From positions 1 to 49,625 of IMG/VR virus record IMGVR_UViG_3300035661_000092: a stretch of 49,625 nt of DNA. One strand, written 5' to 3'. The notes beneath the pieces are model-generated. The model had not been told where the DNA came from. It did no database searches and saw only the letters and a program-made list of their open reading frames with translations. Made by a program: the position numbers and the translations under genes. Positions 1 to 7,380 of this stretch are shown in pieces. Source of the DNA: a virus. Every line of letters begins with the position of its first letter. Position 1 is the first letter of the stretch.

Positions 1-90
1 TGGACAATTACCTGCAACCCAACCATTTGAGACTCGAATTTTTCTTGTGCCTAATAAATGAAATAATTGGATAATATGTTGAGTATCCAT
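1..90 (-). CDS. DNA primase, N-terminal fragment (runs off the window)
   Basis: Thirty codons starting at the ATG at 90-88 are visible before the window edge. The fragment ends in W-V-A-G-N-C-P, which resembles the start of the CHC2-type zinc-binding domain of phage and bacterial primases (W-x-x-G-x-CP followed by H and more Cys). The start overlaps the stop of the upstream gene (TAATG), so translation is probably coupled. Position directly downstream of a DnaB-like helicase operon supports a primase role at the replication fork. The zinc ligands beyond the first Cys and the TOPRIM domain lie outside the window, so the family call rests on a short motif plus context. Confidence 0.5.
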   Translation of the reverse strand, partial: MDTQHIIQLFHLLGTRKIRVSNGWVAGNCP

Positions 91-431
91 TAGTCATATG
101 AAAGTTCCTCTTGGGCTTTTCCACAAACATATGCATATAGAATAATCGAATACATAATTGAATCAGTAATCTTTTCTTTCCACGTTTCTAAAGAATGATG
201 ATGTGGTGGTTTGTGTTCTAAATCTCGACACATATCAAGTATTGATACTTCATGTTTACTACGCAACGACATTAAATACATAGGTAACGACATACCTAAC
301 ATGTTACTGCCTTCAATGAAATTATGAAACCTATCATTATTTCGAGCATACTCTCCACCCTTTAACGTGTTCTTGGCAAGTATTTCATCAATAATTTCGT
401 TCAAATAAACTTGGAATGTTCTTTCGTTCAT
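90..431 (-). CDS. DUF1599/Nmad1-like phage protein (nucleotide-metabolism associated)
   Basis: 113 aa from the ATG at 431, chosen because AAAGGAGAT sits just upstream; a longer reading to 473 lacks a site. The pattern is D-R-F-H-N-F near residue 35, K-H-x-x-S-I-L-D-M near 60, then W-x-E-K-I-x-D and a hydrophobic helix. This matches, from memory, a widespread phage family related to DUF1599 (nucleotide modification associated domain 1) and all-alpha MazG-like pyrophosphohydrolases. A role in nucleotide pool or base modification would fit the dCMP deaminase encoded at 4179. Catalytic residues cannot be confirmed by eye. It lies between the helicase operon genes and the primase start, with 13 nt to the upstream gene. 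Confidence 0.5.
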   Translation of the reverse strand: MNERTFQVYLNEIIDEILAKNTLKGGEYARNNDRFHNFIEGSNMLGMSLPMYLMSLRSKHEVSILDMCRDLEHKPPHHHSLETWKEKITDSIMYSIILYAYVCGKAQEELSYD

Positions 432-444
432 GTTGTAATCTCCT

Positions 445-765
445 TTAGATTGATAAATTTGAATCTGTATCATTAAGTTTAAATCGTAAAACTGCTGTTA
501 ATTCAGGTGCATCTTTCCAATGAGCTTTACCTTGAATGTATCTAAAATCAGGTAATGGTTTTCTATCTAAAAATTTTTGAACTTTATCATCTAATGGATG
601 TGTTTTATCTGCCATGGCTCTACAAACCGTATCCAAAATTGTATGAAGACTCTGTTTTTCTAAAGGTTCTAAAGATTGCATAACCCAATAAAATTTTAAC
701 ATATTAGCAACAAATCTTTTTAATTTATTCTTGAAACGAGTATCAAATGTTAGTTCTCTTTTCAT
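445..765 (-). CDS. small replication-operon protein of unknown function
   Basis: 106 aa, basic N-terminus (M-K-R-E-L) and mostly helical by appearance; no recognised motif. Its ATG overlaps the TGA of the helicase gene (ATGA), so the two are translationally coupled. The position, directly after a DnaB-like helicase and before a primase, is where phages often carry a helicase loader or a small accessory replication factor. That is inference from context only. No cysteines are arranged for metal binding and no transmembrane segment is seen. Confidence 0.6.
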   Translation of the reverse strand: MKRELTFDTRFKNKLKRFVANMLKFYWVMQSLEPLEKQSLHTILDTVCRAMADKTHPLDDKVQKFLDRKPLPDFRYIQGKAHWKDAPELTAVLRFKLNDTDSNLSI

Positions 766-1976
766 AATGTAATCGTATCCTGCATATCGAAAGAGGTATT
801 GTTTAGTTCATTTGGTTCCACTTCTTGAAAATTCATTGTTTGCCAATCCCAATGTATGAAGATATTCTCAAGCTTTGAATCTCTGGATGCTAACATTAAA
901 ATTTCTCTACGGTCTAATATATCAAGTTCTCTAATACCAAATACAACAGATGCTATCTGCCCAATTGCATCTGATAATGCAATTTGGTCTATCTTTAGAT
1001 TTTTTGTTGTACTTCTATTCATCTGATATGAGCATACAATTGGAATATGATTATGCATAGCAAGCTGTTTAATTTCTTGTATCACATTTAAGACTTGTTC
1101 CCACATACTCTTAAAGCCTGTTTTACTTTTTAATAGATATGCACCATCAATGAATATAATATCTGGTTGTTTTACTTTAATAAATTGATTTAATGTTAGT
1201 AAATTCTGGTCTAATCTGCCTTCTATTACAATAAGATTTTGTTTAATTTTATCAATTTCTAATAGTAATTTCTTTTCCATATCATTTGTTAAAATAGTAT
1301 TATACAATGAGTAGGCCATTGGTAATAAGCATGCTGATATGCGTTGTAAAATATGTGGTATCATCATTTCCATTGATACTATTAAGACTTTCTTATTTAT
1401 TAGAAGACTGGAAATAGCACTATATATCATTAAGATAGTCTTACCAAGTTTAGGCCTACCACAGAATACATATACTTCACCAGGTGCATAGCCACCAAAT
1501 GTCTTATCAAATGTTGGCCAACCTGTTGGTAATCCTAATTGCCCTAACTTCAAATGCTGTTCTTTTATTCTTTCAAGATGTTTTCTAAATACTTCAACTA
1601 ATTGGTCTTGAGTAGCTATATCCGTAGAAGTATCTTGTAATTGTGCACTTAATAAATTAGTAATAGACTCGAGGAGTTCACCAGGTTGTTCTGAAGACAT
1701 ACTTGTAATACGTTGTATTGTATTTAATAAATGCTTTTGATAACGAAGATTGACCTGGTCAACCCAATACTCGAGAGGATGTTCCTGATATAATGGGATT
1801 AAATCATTAAGGAAAGAAACAGGAGGGAGCTGTTGATATTTTACAAGATAATCCCCAATGTGAGTATAAGCATCTAATTCAGCTGGGTCTAATAAATAGA
1901 CCATCCGAATTCGATTAAACTCTTCAATATCTTGGTCGAATAAAATACGCTTGAGATATTCCAAGCCTGCTAACAT
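762..1976 (-). CDS. DnaB-like replicative helicase
   Basis: 404 aa from ATG 1976, preceded by GAAAGGAAT at the right spacing. The N-terminal ~140 residues are helical, as in DnaB NTDs. The RecA-like ATPase core shows Walker A GRPKLGKT near residues 173-180 preceded by the typical L-P-T-G-W-P-T-F-D, Walker B IIFIDG near 273-278, and the DnaB H3/H4 pattern S-Y-Q-M-N-R near 316-321 followed by A-L-S-D-A-I-G-Q-I-A. It should unwind DNA as a hexameric 5'-3' helicase and work with the primase that begins at 90. It is the first gene of a minus-strand operon with its own promoter at 2006-2034. Shorter than bacterial DnaB (about 450-470 aa), as usual in phages. Confidence 0.85.
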   Translation of the reverse strand: MLAGLEYLKRILFDQDIEEFNRIRMVYLLDPAELDAYTHIGDYLVKYQQLPPVSFLNDLIPLYQEHPLEYWVDQVNLRYQKHLLNTIQRITSMSSEQPGELLESITNLLSAQLQDTSTDIATQDQLVEVFRKHLERIKEQHLKLGQLGLPTGWPTFDKTFGGYAPGEVYVFCGRPKLGKTILMIYSAISSLLINKKVLIVSMEMMIPHILQRISACLLPMAYSLYNTILTNDMEKKLLLEIDKIKQNLIVIEGRLDQNLLTLNQFIKVKQPDIIFIDGAYLLKSKTGFKSMWEQVLNVIQEIKQLAMHNHIPIVCSYQMNRSTTKNLKIDQIALSDAIGQIASVVFGIRELDILDRREILMLASRDSKLENIFIHWDWQTMNFQEVEPNELNNTSFDMQDTITL

Positions 1977-2005
1977 AAAAATTCCTTTCTTCAAAGTTCT
2001 ACATT

Positions 2006-2034
2006 ATTTTACCATCTTCTCAATTCAAATTCAA
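2006..2034 (-). promoter_or_regulatory. sigma-70-type promoter of the helicase operon
   Basis: On the minus strand, -35 TTGAAT (2034-2029) and -10 TAAAAT (2011-2006) are separated by exactly 17 bp. The predicted start near 1999 lies about 23 nt before the helicase ATG, leaving room for its GAAAGGAAT ribosome site. Confidence 0.65.
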
Positions 2035-2157
2035 GATTATTTTTTACATGCAGAAATTGGTTGAAGACATAGTCACAAAATCAAATTTAAGGCCTCTAAT
2101 CGCCACCAGGTTAAGTCCTGAATAAAAAAGAATACTATCATACCCTTTTTTCTGCTG

Positions 2158-2171
2158 CTCGTAGCTACGAG
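2158..2171. other. 14-bp perfect palindrome across a stop codon
   Basis: CTCGTAGCTACGAG contains the TAG stop of the minus-strand gene ending at 2165. It could form a hairpin at the 3' end of that mRNA, but no T-tract follows on either strand, so a classical terminator is unlikely. It may be an operator or a processing site. Confidence 0.35.
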
Positions 2172-2770
2172 GCATTTAAGGCCATTTCTGGCCAAACCAG
2201 CTCATCCACGAACTCCCGATGTATATAACCATAAGTTTGCATTTGTTTGGCTAAAAAAGTCTGCACCTTTAACGGAGCTAACCTAATTTGGCGAGTGGAT
2301 AATTCAATGTAATTTTTCTCGGTAGTAGGACGATAGACGACACGTGCATATATTGAATCTAAAATATATTCTTGCAAAGAATATTGAATATGATTATTGA
2401 AAACAGACTCTAATTGGGTCAATACAGGATGCGGGTAGAAAAAAAATGGGGTTATATGTTCTCGATTAAGTTTTGAGAAAGATGCCAAATCATCATGTAA
2501 GTAATCAACTAATAATTCAAAATTTCTATCTACATAATTTACAACTTTCAAAAAATCAGACTGTGCTGGTTTTAAATATGTAGCGGCATTTTTAAGGATA
2601 CCTTTTTCCGCATAGGAACAACGGTAACCATGATTTACGAAAAACCAACGGTCAGCTGTAAAAATCCCTTTTTGGTGTTTCTCTTTTAATCCTGTTAATA
2701 TTTGCTCCATATCCATAGAAAATTTCCCCATTCTGTAAAATATATGCTTTTGAAAATCATTATCATTCAT
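2165..2770 (-). CDS. phage protein of unknown function, own transcription unit
   Basis: 201 aa from ATG 2770, chosen because AGGAAAAGAGAA precedes it and a promoter lies just upstream; the reading frame extends 39 codons further but without a ribosome site and into the promoter. It is rich in aromatic residues (F-F-F-Y-P-H-P near the middle) and has a basic, aliphatic C-terminal third. No catalytic motif, metal site or membrane segment is recognised. It lies first on the minus side of the divergent regulatory hub, transcribed away from the winged-helix gene at 3343. An early regulatory or host-takeover role is a guess from position. Confidence 0.6.
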   Translation of the reverse strand: MNDNDFQKHIFYRMGKFSMDMEQILTGLKEKHQKGIFTADRWFFVNHGYRCSYAEKGILKNAATYLKPAQSDFLKVVNYVDRNFELLVDYLHDDLASFSKLNREHITPFFFYPHPVLTQLESVFNNHIQYSLQEYILDSIYARVVYRPTTEKNYIELSTRQIRLAPLKVQTFLAKQMQTYGYIHREFVDELVWPEMALNAS

Positions 2771-2804
2771 CTTGGATTCTCTTTTCCTGAAAATATCAGA
2801 TTTA

Positions 2805-2833
2805 ATTTTAACAAAATTTTGAGTTCTATGCAA
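2805..2833 (-). promoter_or_regulatory. sigma-70-type promoter for the gene at 2165-2770
   Basis: Minus strand: -35 TTGCAT (2833-2828), 17-bp spacer, -10 TAAAAT (2810-2805). The predicted start near 2798 gives a leader of about 28 nt. Confidence 0.6.
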
Positions 2834-2894
2834 TAGGATTTTAAAAATCCAAACGGTTTGGGAAATGAGATGTAGATTTGACTGCACGAATGTT

Positions 2895-2921
2895 ATAGAC
2901 TCTGCCGAAGGCAGAGGCTAT
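2895..2921. other. 27-nt hairpin (UUCG-type on the minus strand)
   Basis: CTCTGCC and GGCAGAG (2900-2906 and 2910-2916) flank GAA, and flanking ATAG/CTAT extends the stem with one mismatch. Read on the minus strand the loop becomes C-UUCG-G, a very stable tetraloop. No T-tract follows on either strand. It lies about 60 bp upstream of the minus-strand promoter in the divergent region, so it could be an operator, a replication-origin element or a terminator remnant. Confidence 0.4.
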
Positions 2922-3063
2922 GACACAGAGTGCTGGGTCTGGCTTTTGGTCAAATTCAGGATGAAATGTAGAATATGCAGAAAATCCTATATTACATGCC
3001 ATCAGGTATTTTTCAAATTATGTCATTTCATGACCTATTGGAATTTGAAATCTGGCATTTCGA

Positions 3064-3127
3064 TAGTCTTTTTTTATTTTTCTTATTTATTTATATTTAT
3101 ATTTATATAAATATATACATATATTGC
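3064..3127. other. extremely AT-rich tract in the divergent regulatory region
   Basis: About 60 bp of nearly uninterrupted A/T, including runs of TTTATAT-type repeats. It sits between two divergent promoters, beside a hairpin and a twin repeat and next to the replication operon. That is the typical setting of a DNA-unwinding element or replication origin, but no iterons or DnaA boxes are visible. Short readings across this tract on the plus strand look random and low-complexity, so no gene is called here. Confidence 0.3.
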
Positions 3128-3138
3128 AAAAATTGTGC

Positions 3139-3174
3139 CTGGAAATTCGTTTCCTACCTACTGGAAATTCGTTT
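3139..3174. repeat. twin direct repeat, probable operator pair
   Basis: CTGGAAATTCGTTT occurs at 3139-3152 and 3161-3174, offset by 22 bp (two helical turns). The first copy is part of a dyad GGAAA-TTCG-TTTCC. The pair lies about 110 bp upstream of the promoter at 3287. The regular spacing suggests cooperative binding of a dimeric regulator; if transcribed, each copy could also form a UUCG-loop hairpin. Confidence 0.45.
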
Positions 3175-3286
3175 ACCAACTTTATACTTAAAGGCCATAA
3201 ATGTCATGGTAAAGTTTGGACATGATTGTCGTATAAAATTATACATTTTTATTCTAATTGTAATATAAATTTTTATTAAATGAGTC

Positions 3287-3315
3287 TTGGCAGACTGTAT
3301 TTTTTGTGGTAAAAT
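3287..3315 (+). promoter_or_regulatory. sigma-70-type promoter of the winged-helix/deaminase unit
   Basis: -35 TTGGCA (3287-3292), 17-bp spacer, -10 TAAAAT (3310-3315). It is followed by ribosome site AAGGGGATT at 3331-3339 and the ATG at 3343. Confidence 0.65.
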
Positions 3316-3342
3316 AGTGTCAAATTCAATAAGGGGATTGCC

Positions 3343-4167
3343 ATGAAAAAAAATCTTATACATTTGATTGATTATTATCATTTGGCACCATCACTTAAAT
3401 GGTCTGATTTGGTCATATTGCATGCGTTATATCTTTGTGGGGAGGAATGTTTAAAGAGGGCATTTATTCATGAACATGTTATTATTATACATCGTCTTTT
3501 GCATCCTCAAGAGAATGTTAATTTTGATACAATGCGTAAAGCAATAGATGCTTTGATACATAAGGATTACATTATTCAAGATGGGGATTATATCTCATTT
3601 AATATGGATTTACTTACATTGAAAGAGCAAACAATTTGTAATCGAACCAATTATTTGTTAACAACATTTTTAGATGTAAAAGATTTAATGTTATTAGATT
3701 TTATTACATATTGGTATTTTCAAGCTAATAAATCTGAATATCATGCTATGAAATGGGATGATTTCGTAAGAATTTCACATGATAAATTTACAGAACAATT
3801 CCAAATGACATTTAAGCAGATAAATAATCGTTTGAAAAAATTATGTGAATTAAAATTTTTGAATATGAAAAAGATTGCCATTAACAAGGTTAAACCGGTT
3901 GCTTTATATAAGCCTGAATTACAATATCAGGCATGGGTTGATTTGAATAACGATATAGTCGCAGTTTCTTATAAGGATGAGATTACCCAGCATGTATTTT
4001 TGAATTGTGATTTCGAGTATCCTAAACACAGTATAAGCCCACAGGAACAGTTATCATATGAAGAAGGGTGTGGGTATATACAAGAAGATTTGTTGGGTAA
4101 GATGTGTATATGTTATTTATGGTCACATGGTCATATTAAGCGTAATAGTGAAAACGTTTTCATTTGA
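3343..4167 (+). CDS. probable winged-helix DNA-binding protein
   Basis: 274 aa. The first ~90 residues and the stretch around 120-190 each look like helix-helix-helix-wing modules ([33 protein letters not shown] near 145), as in phage replication initiators or transcription factors of the DnaD/RepA type. No nuclease or ATPase motif is seen. It is first in its unit and lies opposite the replication operon, so it could control early transcription or initiate replication; neither is proven. Its last codons are formed by a LacI/CcpA-like palindrome (4149-4162), which therefore encodes residues E-N-V-F. Confidence 0.6.
   Translation: MKKNLIHLIDYYHLAPSLKWSDLVILHALYLCGEECLKRAFIHEHVIIIHRLLHPQENVNFDTMRKAIDALIHKDYIIQDGDYISFNMDLLTLKEQTICNRTNYLLTTFLDVKDLMLLDFITYWYFQANKSEYHAMKWDDFVRISHDKFTEQFQMTFKQINNRLKKLCELKFLNMKKIAINKVKPVALYKPELQYQAWVDLNNDIVAVSYKDEITQHVFLNCDFEYPKHSISPQEQLSYEEGCGYIQEDLLGKMCICYLWSHGHIKRNSENVFI
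4149..4162. promoter_or_regulatory. LacI/CcpA-like palindromic operator, site 1
   Basis: TGAAAACGTTTTCA, a perfect 14-bp dyad matching the cre consensus (TGWNANCGNTNWCA). It overlaps the end of the upstream gene and lies 16 bp before the dCMP deaminase start. This is one of several identical or near-identical copies in the window. Confidence 0.55.
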
Positions 4168-4178
4168 AGGGAGCTGTT

Positions 4179-4664
4179 ATGAATCGACCAGAATGGGATG
4201 AGTATTTCATGGCAATTGCTTATTTGGTATCTACTCGTTCAACCTGTATGCGAAGAGCGGTTGGGGCGGTGTTGGTTAAAGACAATCGTATTCTATGTAC
4301 AGGTTACAATGGAGCACCTTCAGGGCTGCGTCATTGTATGGAGATAGGTTGTCTGCGTGATAAATTAAAAATACCATCAGGTGAGCGCCATGAATTATGC
4401 CGAGGTCTTCATGCCGAACAGAATACATTAGTTCAGGCTGCCAGGCATGGCATAGTCGTAGCTGATTCCATCCTTTACTGCACCACATTCCCTTGCGTAA
4501 TCTGCGCCAAAATGCTTATCAATGCAGGTGTTAAAGCTATCTTTTACAGTCAGGGATATGCAGATAATTTGACGCAGGATATGTTAAAGGAAGCTGGTGT
4601 TGCAATAACATTTAAAGATTGTGCCCAGAATGCAAATTATATTGTATCAGTATCTTGTGATTGA
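4179..4664 (+). CDS. deoxycytidylate (dCMP) deaminase
   Basis: 161 aa from ATG 4179, which follows GAAGGGAG; an upstream TTG reading has no site. Converts dCMP to dUMP, feeding dTTP synthesis during phage replication. The zinc/catalytic signature is complete: H78-A-E80 and P-C106-V-I-C109, with the ComEB-type N-terminus (W-D-E-Y-F-M) and the Y-N-G-A-P-S-G substrate loop near 43-49. Length is normal for ComEB-like dCMP deaminases (150-190 aa). It follows the winged-helix gene with 11 nt between them. A structured RNA gene with its own promoter lies immediately downstream. Confidence 0.92.
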   Translation: MNRPEWDEYFMAIAYLVSTRSTCMRRAVGAVLVKDNRILCTGYNGAPSGLRHCMEIGCLRDKLKIPSGERHELCRGLHAEQNTLVQAARHGIVVADSILYCTTFPCVICAKMLINAGVKAIFYSQGYADNLTQDMLKEAGVAITFKDCAQNANYIVSVSCD

Positions 4665-4674
4665 TGGTTTTTGC

Positions 4675-4703
4675 TTGACTTATTTCAATAAGTAAGTTAT
4701 AAT
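4675..4703 (+). promoter_or_regulatory. near-consensus sigma-70 promoter of the small RNA
   Basis: -35 TTGACT (4675-4680), 17-bp spacer, perfect -10 TATAAT (4698-4703). The predicted start at 4709-4711 coincides with the first base of the 14-bp terminal stem of the RNA. No reading frame with a ribosome site follows on this strand. Confidence 0.75.
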
Positions 4704-4710
4704 AATAAAC

Positions 4711-4805
4711 ATAAGCAGCGTAAGTCTCCTCCTGATAGCCATTTTTACATGGCCACCCCCTTGAAAATCCCCTTTCTTGGTTCTCTAATAGCTTACGCTG
4801 CTTAT
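4711..4805 (+). ncRNA. candidate trans-acting anti-Shine-Dalgarno small RNA
   Basis: About 95 nt. The 5' end (4711-4724) and 3' end (4792-4805) form a perfect 14-bp stem, ATAAGCAGCGTAAG against its complement, followed by ATTTTAT. Inside is a small hairpin GCCAT-TTTTAC-ATGGC (4738-4753) and unpaired pyrimidine-rich arms: CTCCTCCTGAT (4726-4736), CCCCCTT (4756-4762) and AATCCCCTTTCTTGGT (4766-4781). The arms are complementary to extended phage ribosome sites: 14 nt to 12935-12948, 13 nt to 13292-13304, 13 nt to 8553-8565, 10 nt to 11645-11654 and 10 nt to 11200-11209. What is seen is the promoter, stem and complementarity; repression or timing of translation is inferred. An alternative is a bidirectional terminator between convergent genes, but the 67-nt loop and the aligned promoter argue against that. 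Confidence 0.6.
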
Positions 4806-4808
4806 ATT

Positions 4809-6173
4809 TTATGCCTGCCTAATTTGTTTCCCAAATTTATCCACTAATTCCTGTAATTCATCTTTTTTGATACTGCATAATGGTTTTATTTGTTGTGCTT
4901 GATTGATTATTATATCCTCGGTTAATGGAGTATTTTCATAAAACGTTTGCCTTAATGCTTGTTGGATACAATTTTCAATTTCAGCACCTGTAAAATCGGT
5001 CATATATTCATTGATTTTGTCCAAGTTAAAATGATGGTATTGTTCCGGTAAATGTATCTTTATAATTTGTAATCTATCTGATGGTGTTGGTGTATTTACA
5101 AACCATATCTCATCGAAGCGACCCTTCCGCAGTAGTTCAGGTGGTAATTGAGATATATTATTTGCTGTGCATGCAAAGAAGTTATTGTTATTTGCATCCT
5201 GTAAATATCCTAAAAACATTCCTAACAAACGATTTGTTACACCACTATCATTATTTGAGTTATGCCCTGCAAAAGCTTTCTCGATTTCATCACATAGAAT
5301 AACGGCTGGTGCAAGGTTGTCCATTGTTTGTAATGCCTGGTAAAAATACTGTTCAGATTCCCCAACCAAGCTATGTAATACGCTCTGAATATTAAACTGG
5401 TATAGTGGCAATTTTAACAACGTTGCTGCCATTTTTGCCACGAGGGTTTTGCCTGTTCCTGGGATACCTAATAAGAACATCCCTTTGACAGGTTTAAGTC
5501 CATATTTCATGGCAGCATCCAGATTTTGGTAAATCTTGGCTGTTTGGCATAACCATTGTTTAAGAGTATTCAAACCACCGACTTGTTCCATATCAATCGT
5601 GGCAGGAATATAAGTTAGTAATTGTTGATTATTAAAAATTTGATTTTTATAAGTATAAATTTTTTGTATATTCACGCTTTTGGTTTCAGGATTGATAGCG
5701 TGAGTTAAAGCGCCAATAATTTGAGAGGTGGTTAGATTTCGAGTGGCATCAATAAGTTTTGTTACATTTGTCGTATTGATAAACTGGCTTATGATGTCCT
5801 TGCGTTCTTGTTCAGTCAATGGTGGGAGTATAAGCTGTAATATGTATTGCTTATATTCCGTTGGGATGGGTTTTGTTCCCGCTATAATAACGGTTAAGCC
5901 TGTTTTTTGATACAAATTTTGAATGCGTTCTAAACTGACATTCACAATTGTATGATTCCAGCCTTTAATAAATACCACCTGTTGGGGTGGTGAGTATTGT
6001 CGTGGCTGTGTCCAGGCTTCGACAGTTGGCAATGCGGAAGCGGGGGTATATTTACAATTACGCAGGGTGGAAACTATGCTTTTGACATAAGTCTCCACCC
6101 TGTTCACCTCTTCTGTTTGGATATAAATAAGAGGTGTGCCTTTTACTATACATTCGTGAAGCTCATTCCACAT
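4809..6173 (-). CDS. Ycf46-like AAA+ ATPase
   Basis: 454 aa from ATG 6173, which overlaps the stop of the upstream gene (ATGTGGAATGA); an in-frame ATG at 6230 would overlap by 68 nt and has no ribosome site. The N-terminal half (P-L-I-Y-I-Q-T-E-E, later L-T-V-I-I-A-G-T-K-P-I-P) looks like the degenerate N-terminal domain of Ycf46-type proteins. The C-terminal half is a full AAA module: Walker A GIPGTGKT (236-243), Walker B ILCDEIE (292-298), sensor 1 A-C-T-A-N-N, and arginine finger R-K-G-R-F-D-E-I-W. Such ATPases remodel protein complexes; the substrate is unknown. The three or four small genes before it in the operon are candidate partners or adaptors. Confidence 0.8.
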   Translation of the reverse strand: MWNELHECIVKGTPLIYIQTEEVNRVETYVKSIVSTLRNCKYTPASALPTVEAWTQPRQYSPPQQVVFIKGWNHTIVNVSLERIQNLYQKTGLTVIIAGTKPIPTEYKQYILQLILPPLTEQERKDIISQFINTTNVTKLIDATRNLTTSQIIGALTHAINPETKSVNIQKIYTYKNQIFNNQQLLTYIPATIDMEQVGGLNTLKQWLCQTAKIYQNLDAAMKYGLKPVKGMFLLGIPGTGKTLVAKMAATLLKLPLYQFNIQSVLHSLVGESEQYFYQALQTMDNLAPAVILCDEIEKAFAGHNSNNDSGVTNRLLGMFLGYLQDANNNNFFACTANNISQLPPELLRKGRFDEIWFVNTPTPSDRLQIIKIHLPEQYHHFNLDKINEYMTDFTGAEIENCIQQALRQTFYENTPLTEDIIINQAQQIKPLCSIKKDELQELVDKFGKQIRQA

Positions 6174-6801
6174 CGAATTGCTCGACGGATTTTCTGATAG
6201 CTTGGGCTGTAGGGCTATCCTGCCCTGCATGGTGCATGATGAACTCTGAACAGATATAAGTCAATGCTACATTAGGGTTGCCTGTTACTGCCAAATCACG
6301 GGCAATTTGCAATGCCTCCTTGTAGATTTCATATTGTTCAGGGTTCAAGCTGAATTTGACATGTTCAGGGCTTTTATTTGCTTCTCGGTATTTTTCATGG
6401 ATTTTTGTTTGCACAGCTCTGAAAGGTAGCTCTTTAGCCTCCTCAATCATATCCAAGACTTCGGCCGCCTCTAAAGATACATTCAAAGCGAGTTTGGCTA
6501 TCTCATTGAATTTTGTCCATCCCATATCAATTAAAAGTTCAGGTTCCAGATTGTATTTTTCAATCACTTTCCCGATTTTAACTTTATATAGGAACATTTC
6601 ATAACTTATCGTGTTGGCAAATTCTGTTTTAACAAATTCTTTGAAGCTCTTGTAATTCAAAGATTGCCATTCTTTGCCTTTGTAGATTTCCCATGATGTA
6701 ATTGCTGTGTTAACCCAGCCATCACTTTCTTTGTGCATGGCTTGGAGGAATTGCTGCACTAATTTAGTAATTACCATTTGTTGTTGGTTGGCTTTGGCCA
6801 T
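6163..6801 (-). CDS. unknown helical protein in the AAA+ operon
   Basis: 212 aa with a strong ribosome site (AAGGAGG, 5 nt before the start region). Largely helical and charged. The N-terminal half has W-E-I-Y-K-G-K-E-W and S-Y-E-M-F-L-Y-K-V-K-I-G-K-V-I-E-K-Y, suggesting a helix-turn-helix-like fold; the C-terminal half (L-N-P-E-Q-Y-E-I-Y-K-E-A-L-Q-I-A onward) looks like a helical repeat. Its 3' end overlaps the AAA+ start, so the two are probably made together. It may be the DNA- or protein-targeting partner of the ATPase; no family is recognised with certainty. Confidence 0.65.
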   Translation of the reverse strand: MAKANQQQMVITKLVQQFLQAMHKESDGWVNTAITSWEIYKGKEWQSLNYKSFKEFVKTEFANTISYEMFLYKVKIGKVIEKYNLEPELLIDMGWTKFNEIAKLALNVSLEAAEVLDMIEEAKELPFRAVQTKIHEKYREANKSPEHVKFSLNPEQYEIYKEALQIARDLAVTGNPNVALTYICSEFIMHHAGQDSPTAQAIRKSVEQFDVE

Positions 6802-7027
6802 AATGCCTCCTTGTGTTATTTTTTGGTTTGCTGGTATGTTTGAGACAATCGGGCAATCTCATTACAAGATTACCTTGCATTTCCAAATATGTATTAAGTA
6901 AAAAACATTTTGGTCGCATATTGATAAAATTTAGAAACTTACAATTGGTTAAGTTTTTTTGTTTGTCATAATATTGGCATGTTCGTTTGCCAGAACACCA
7001 GTTAATAGTAATAGAATTGTTTACCAT
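6764..7027 (-). CDS. small cysteine-containing protein (possible zinc ribbon)
   Basis: 87 aa from ATG 7027, preceded by GAAAGGAG. It contains C-S-G-K-R-T-C near residues 9-15 and two further Cys near 28 and 40, a spacing that could bind zinc, followed by a basic, Asn-rich tail. The start overlaps the stop of the preceding gene by 7 nt and its end overlaps the following gene by 38 nt, so expression is tightly coupled. The long overlap at the 3' end is unusual; the tail could be under dual coding constraint. Function unknown. Confidence 0.5.
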   Translation of the reverse strand: MVNNSITINWCSGKRTCQYYDKQKNLTNCKFLNFINMRPKCFLLNTYLEMQGNLVMRLPDCLKHTSKPKNNTRRHYGQSQPTTNGNY

Positions 7028-7380
7028 ACGAGACGCTCCTTTCCTGTGATTTTTGGATAAAATACTTTTGCTGTTCCTTGTTGTTTTTGTTCCCATTCAA
7101 AACGTGGTGCCCAAATGGTGCTATTATGTTGGATTATTAAAAAGGCTGCCACGGAAAAACTTAAACGAAAATTATTTATAAATATAAAGATTTGGTGAGT
7201 ATTATGGGATAAAATTTCTTTAACGATTTCATCCCTGAAGTATAATACCTCATCATTTGCCAGATTATCCTGCAGCATCATGATTTCACGAATTCTGTCT
7301 GATGGATAAATGATATTATCTGATGGGTCGAATAATAATTCTAAAGGGACTTGTTGGTTAGATAGGAAATAGCACGTCAT
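7021..7380 (-). CDS. small protein with possible distant Csx20-like layout
   Basis: 119 aa. The order of segments resembles the two Csx20-like proteins at 11662 and 12117: start strand C-Y-F-L-S-N-Q, then N-I-I-Y-P-S-D-R-I (compare E-I-I-Y-A-P-D-E-I), a central helix, I-F-I-F-I-N-N-F then helix (compare L-L-L-I-D-G-D-I-V), then S-T-I-W-A-P-R-F-E-W (compare T-T-C-I-T-P-V-I-R-W). Identity is low, so homology is a suggestion. The start overlaps the stop of a 32-codon membrane-protein gene (ATGA). Part of the minus-strand AAA+ operon. If unrelated, it is simply an unknown alpha/beta protein. Confidence 0.6.
   Translation of the reverse strand: MTCYFLSNQQVPLELLFDPSDNIIYPSDRIREIMMLQDNLANDEVLYFRDEIVKEILSHNTHQIFIFINNFRLSFSVAAFLIIQHNSTIWAPRFEWEQKQQGTAKVFYPKITGKERLVW

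Noticed and set aside
2865-3268. Two plus-strand reading frames of 81 and 97 codons through the AT-rich region
   Set aside because: Low-complexity F/I/Y-rich translations, no ribosome site, overlap with promoter, hairpin and operator repeats.
4676-4760. A 19-codon minus-strand frame and a start-stop ATGTAA inside the small RNA region
   Set aside because: No minus-strand promoter; the strong promoter and the aligned stem are on the plus strand. The AAGGGG-like words on the minus strand are simply the complement of the anti-SD arms.
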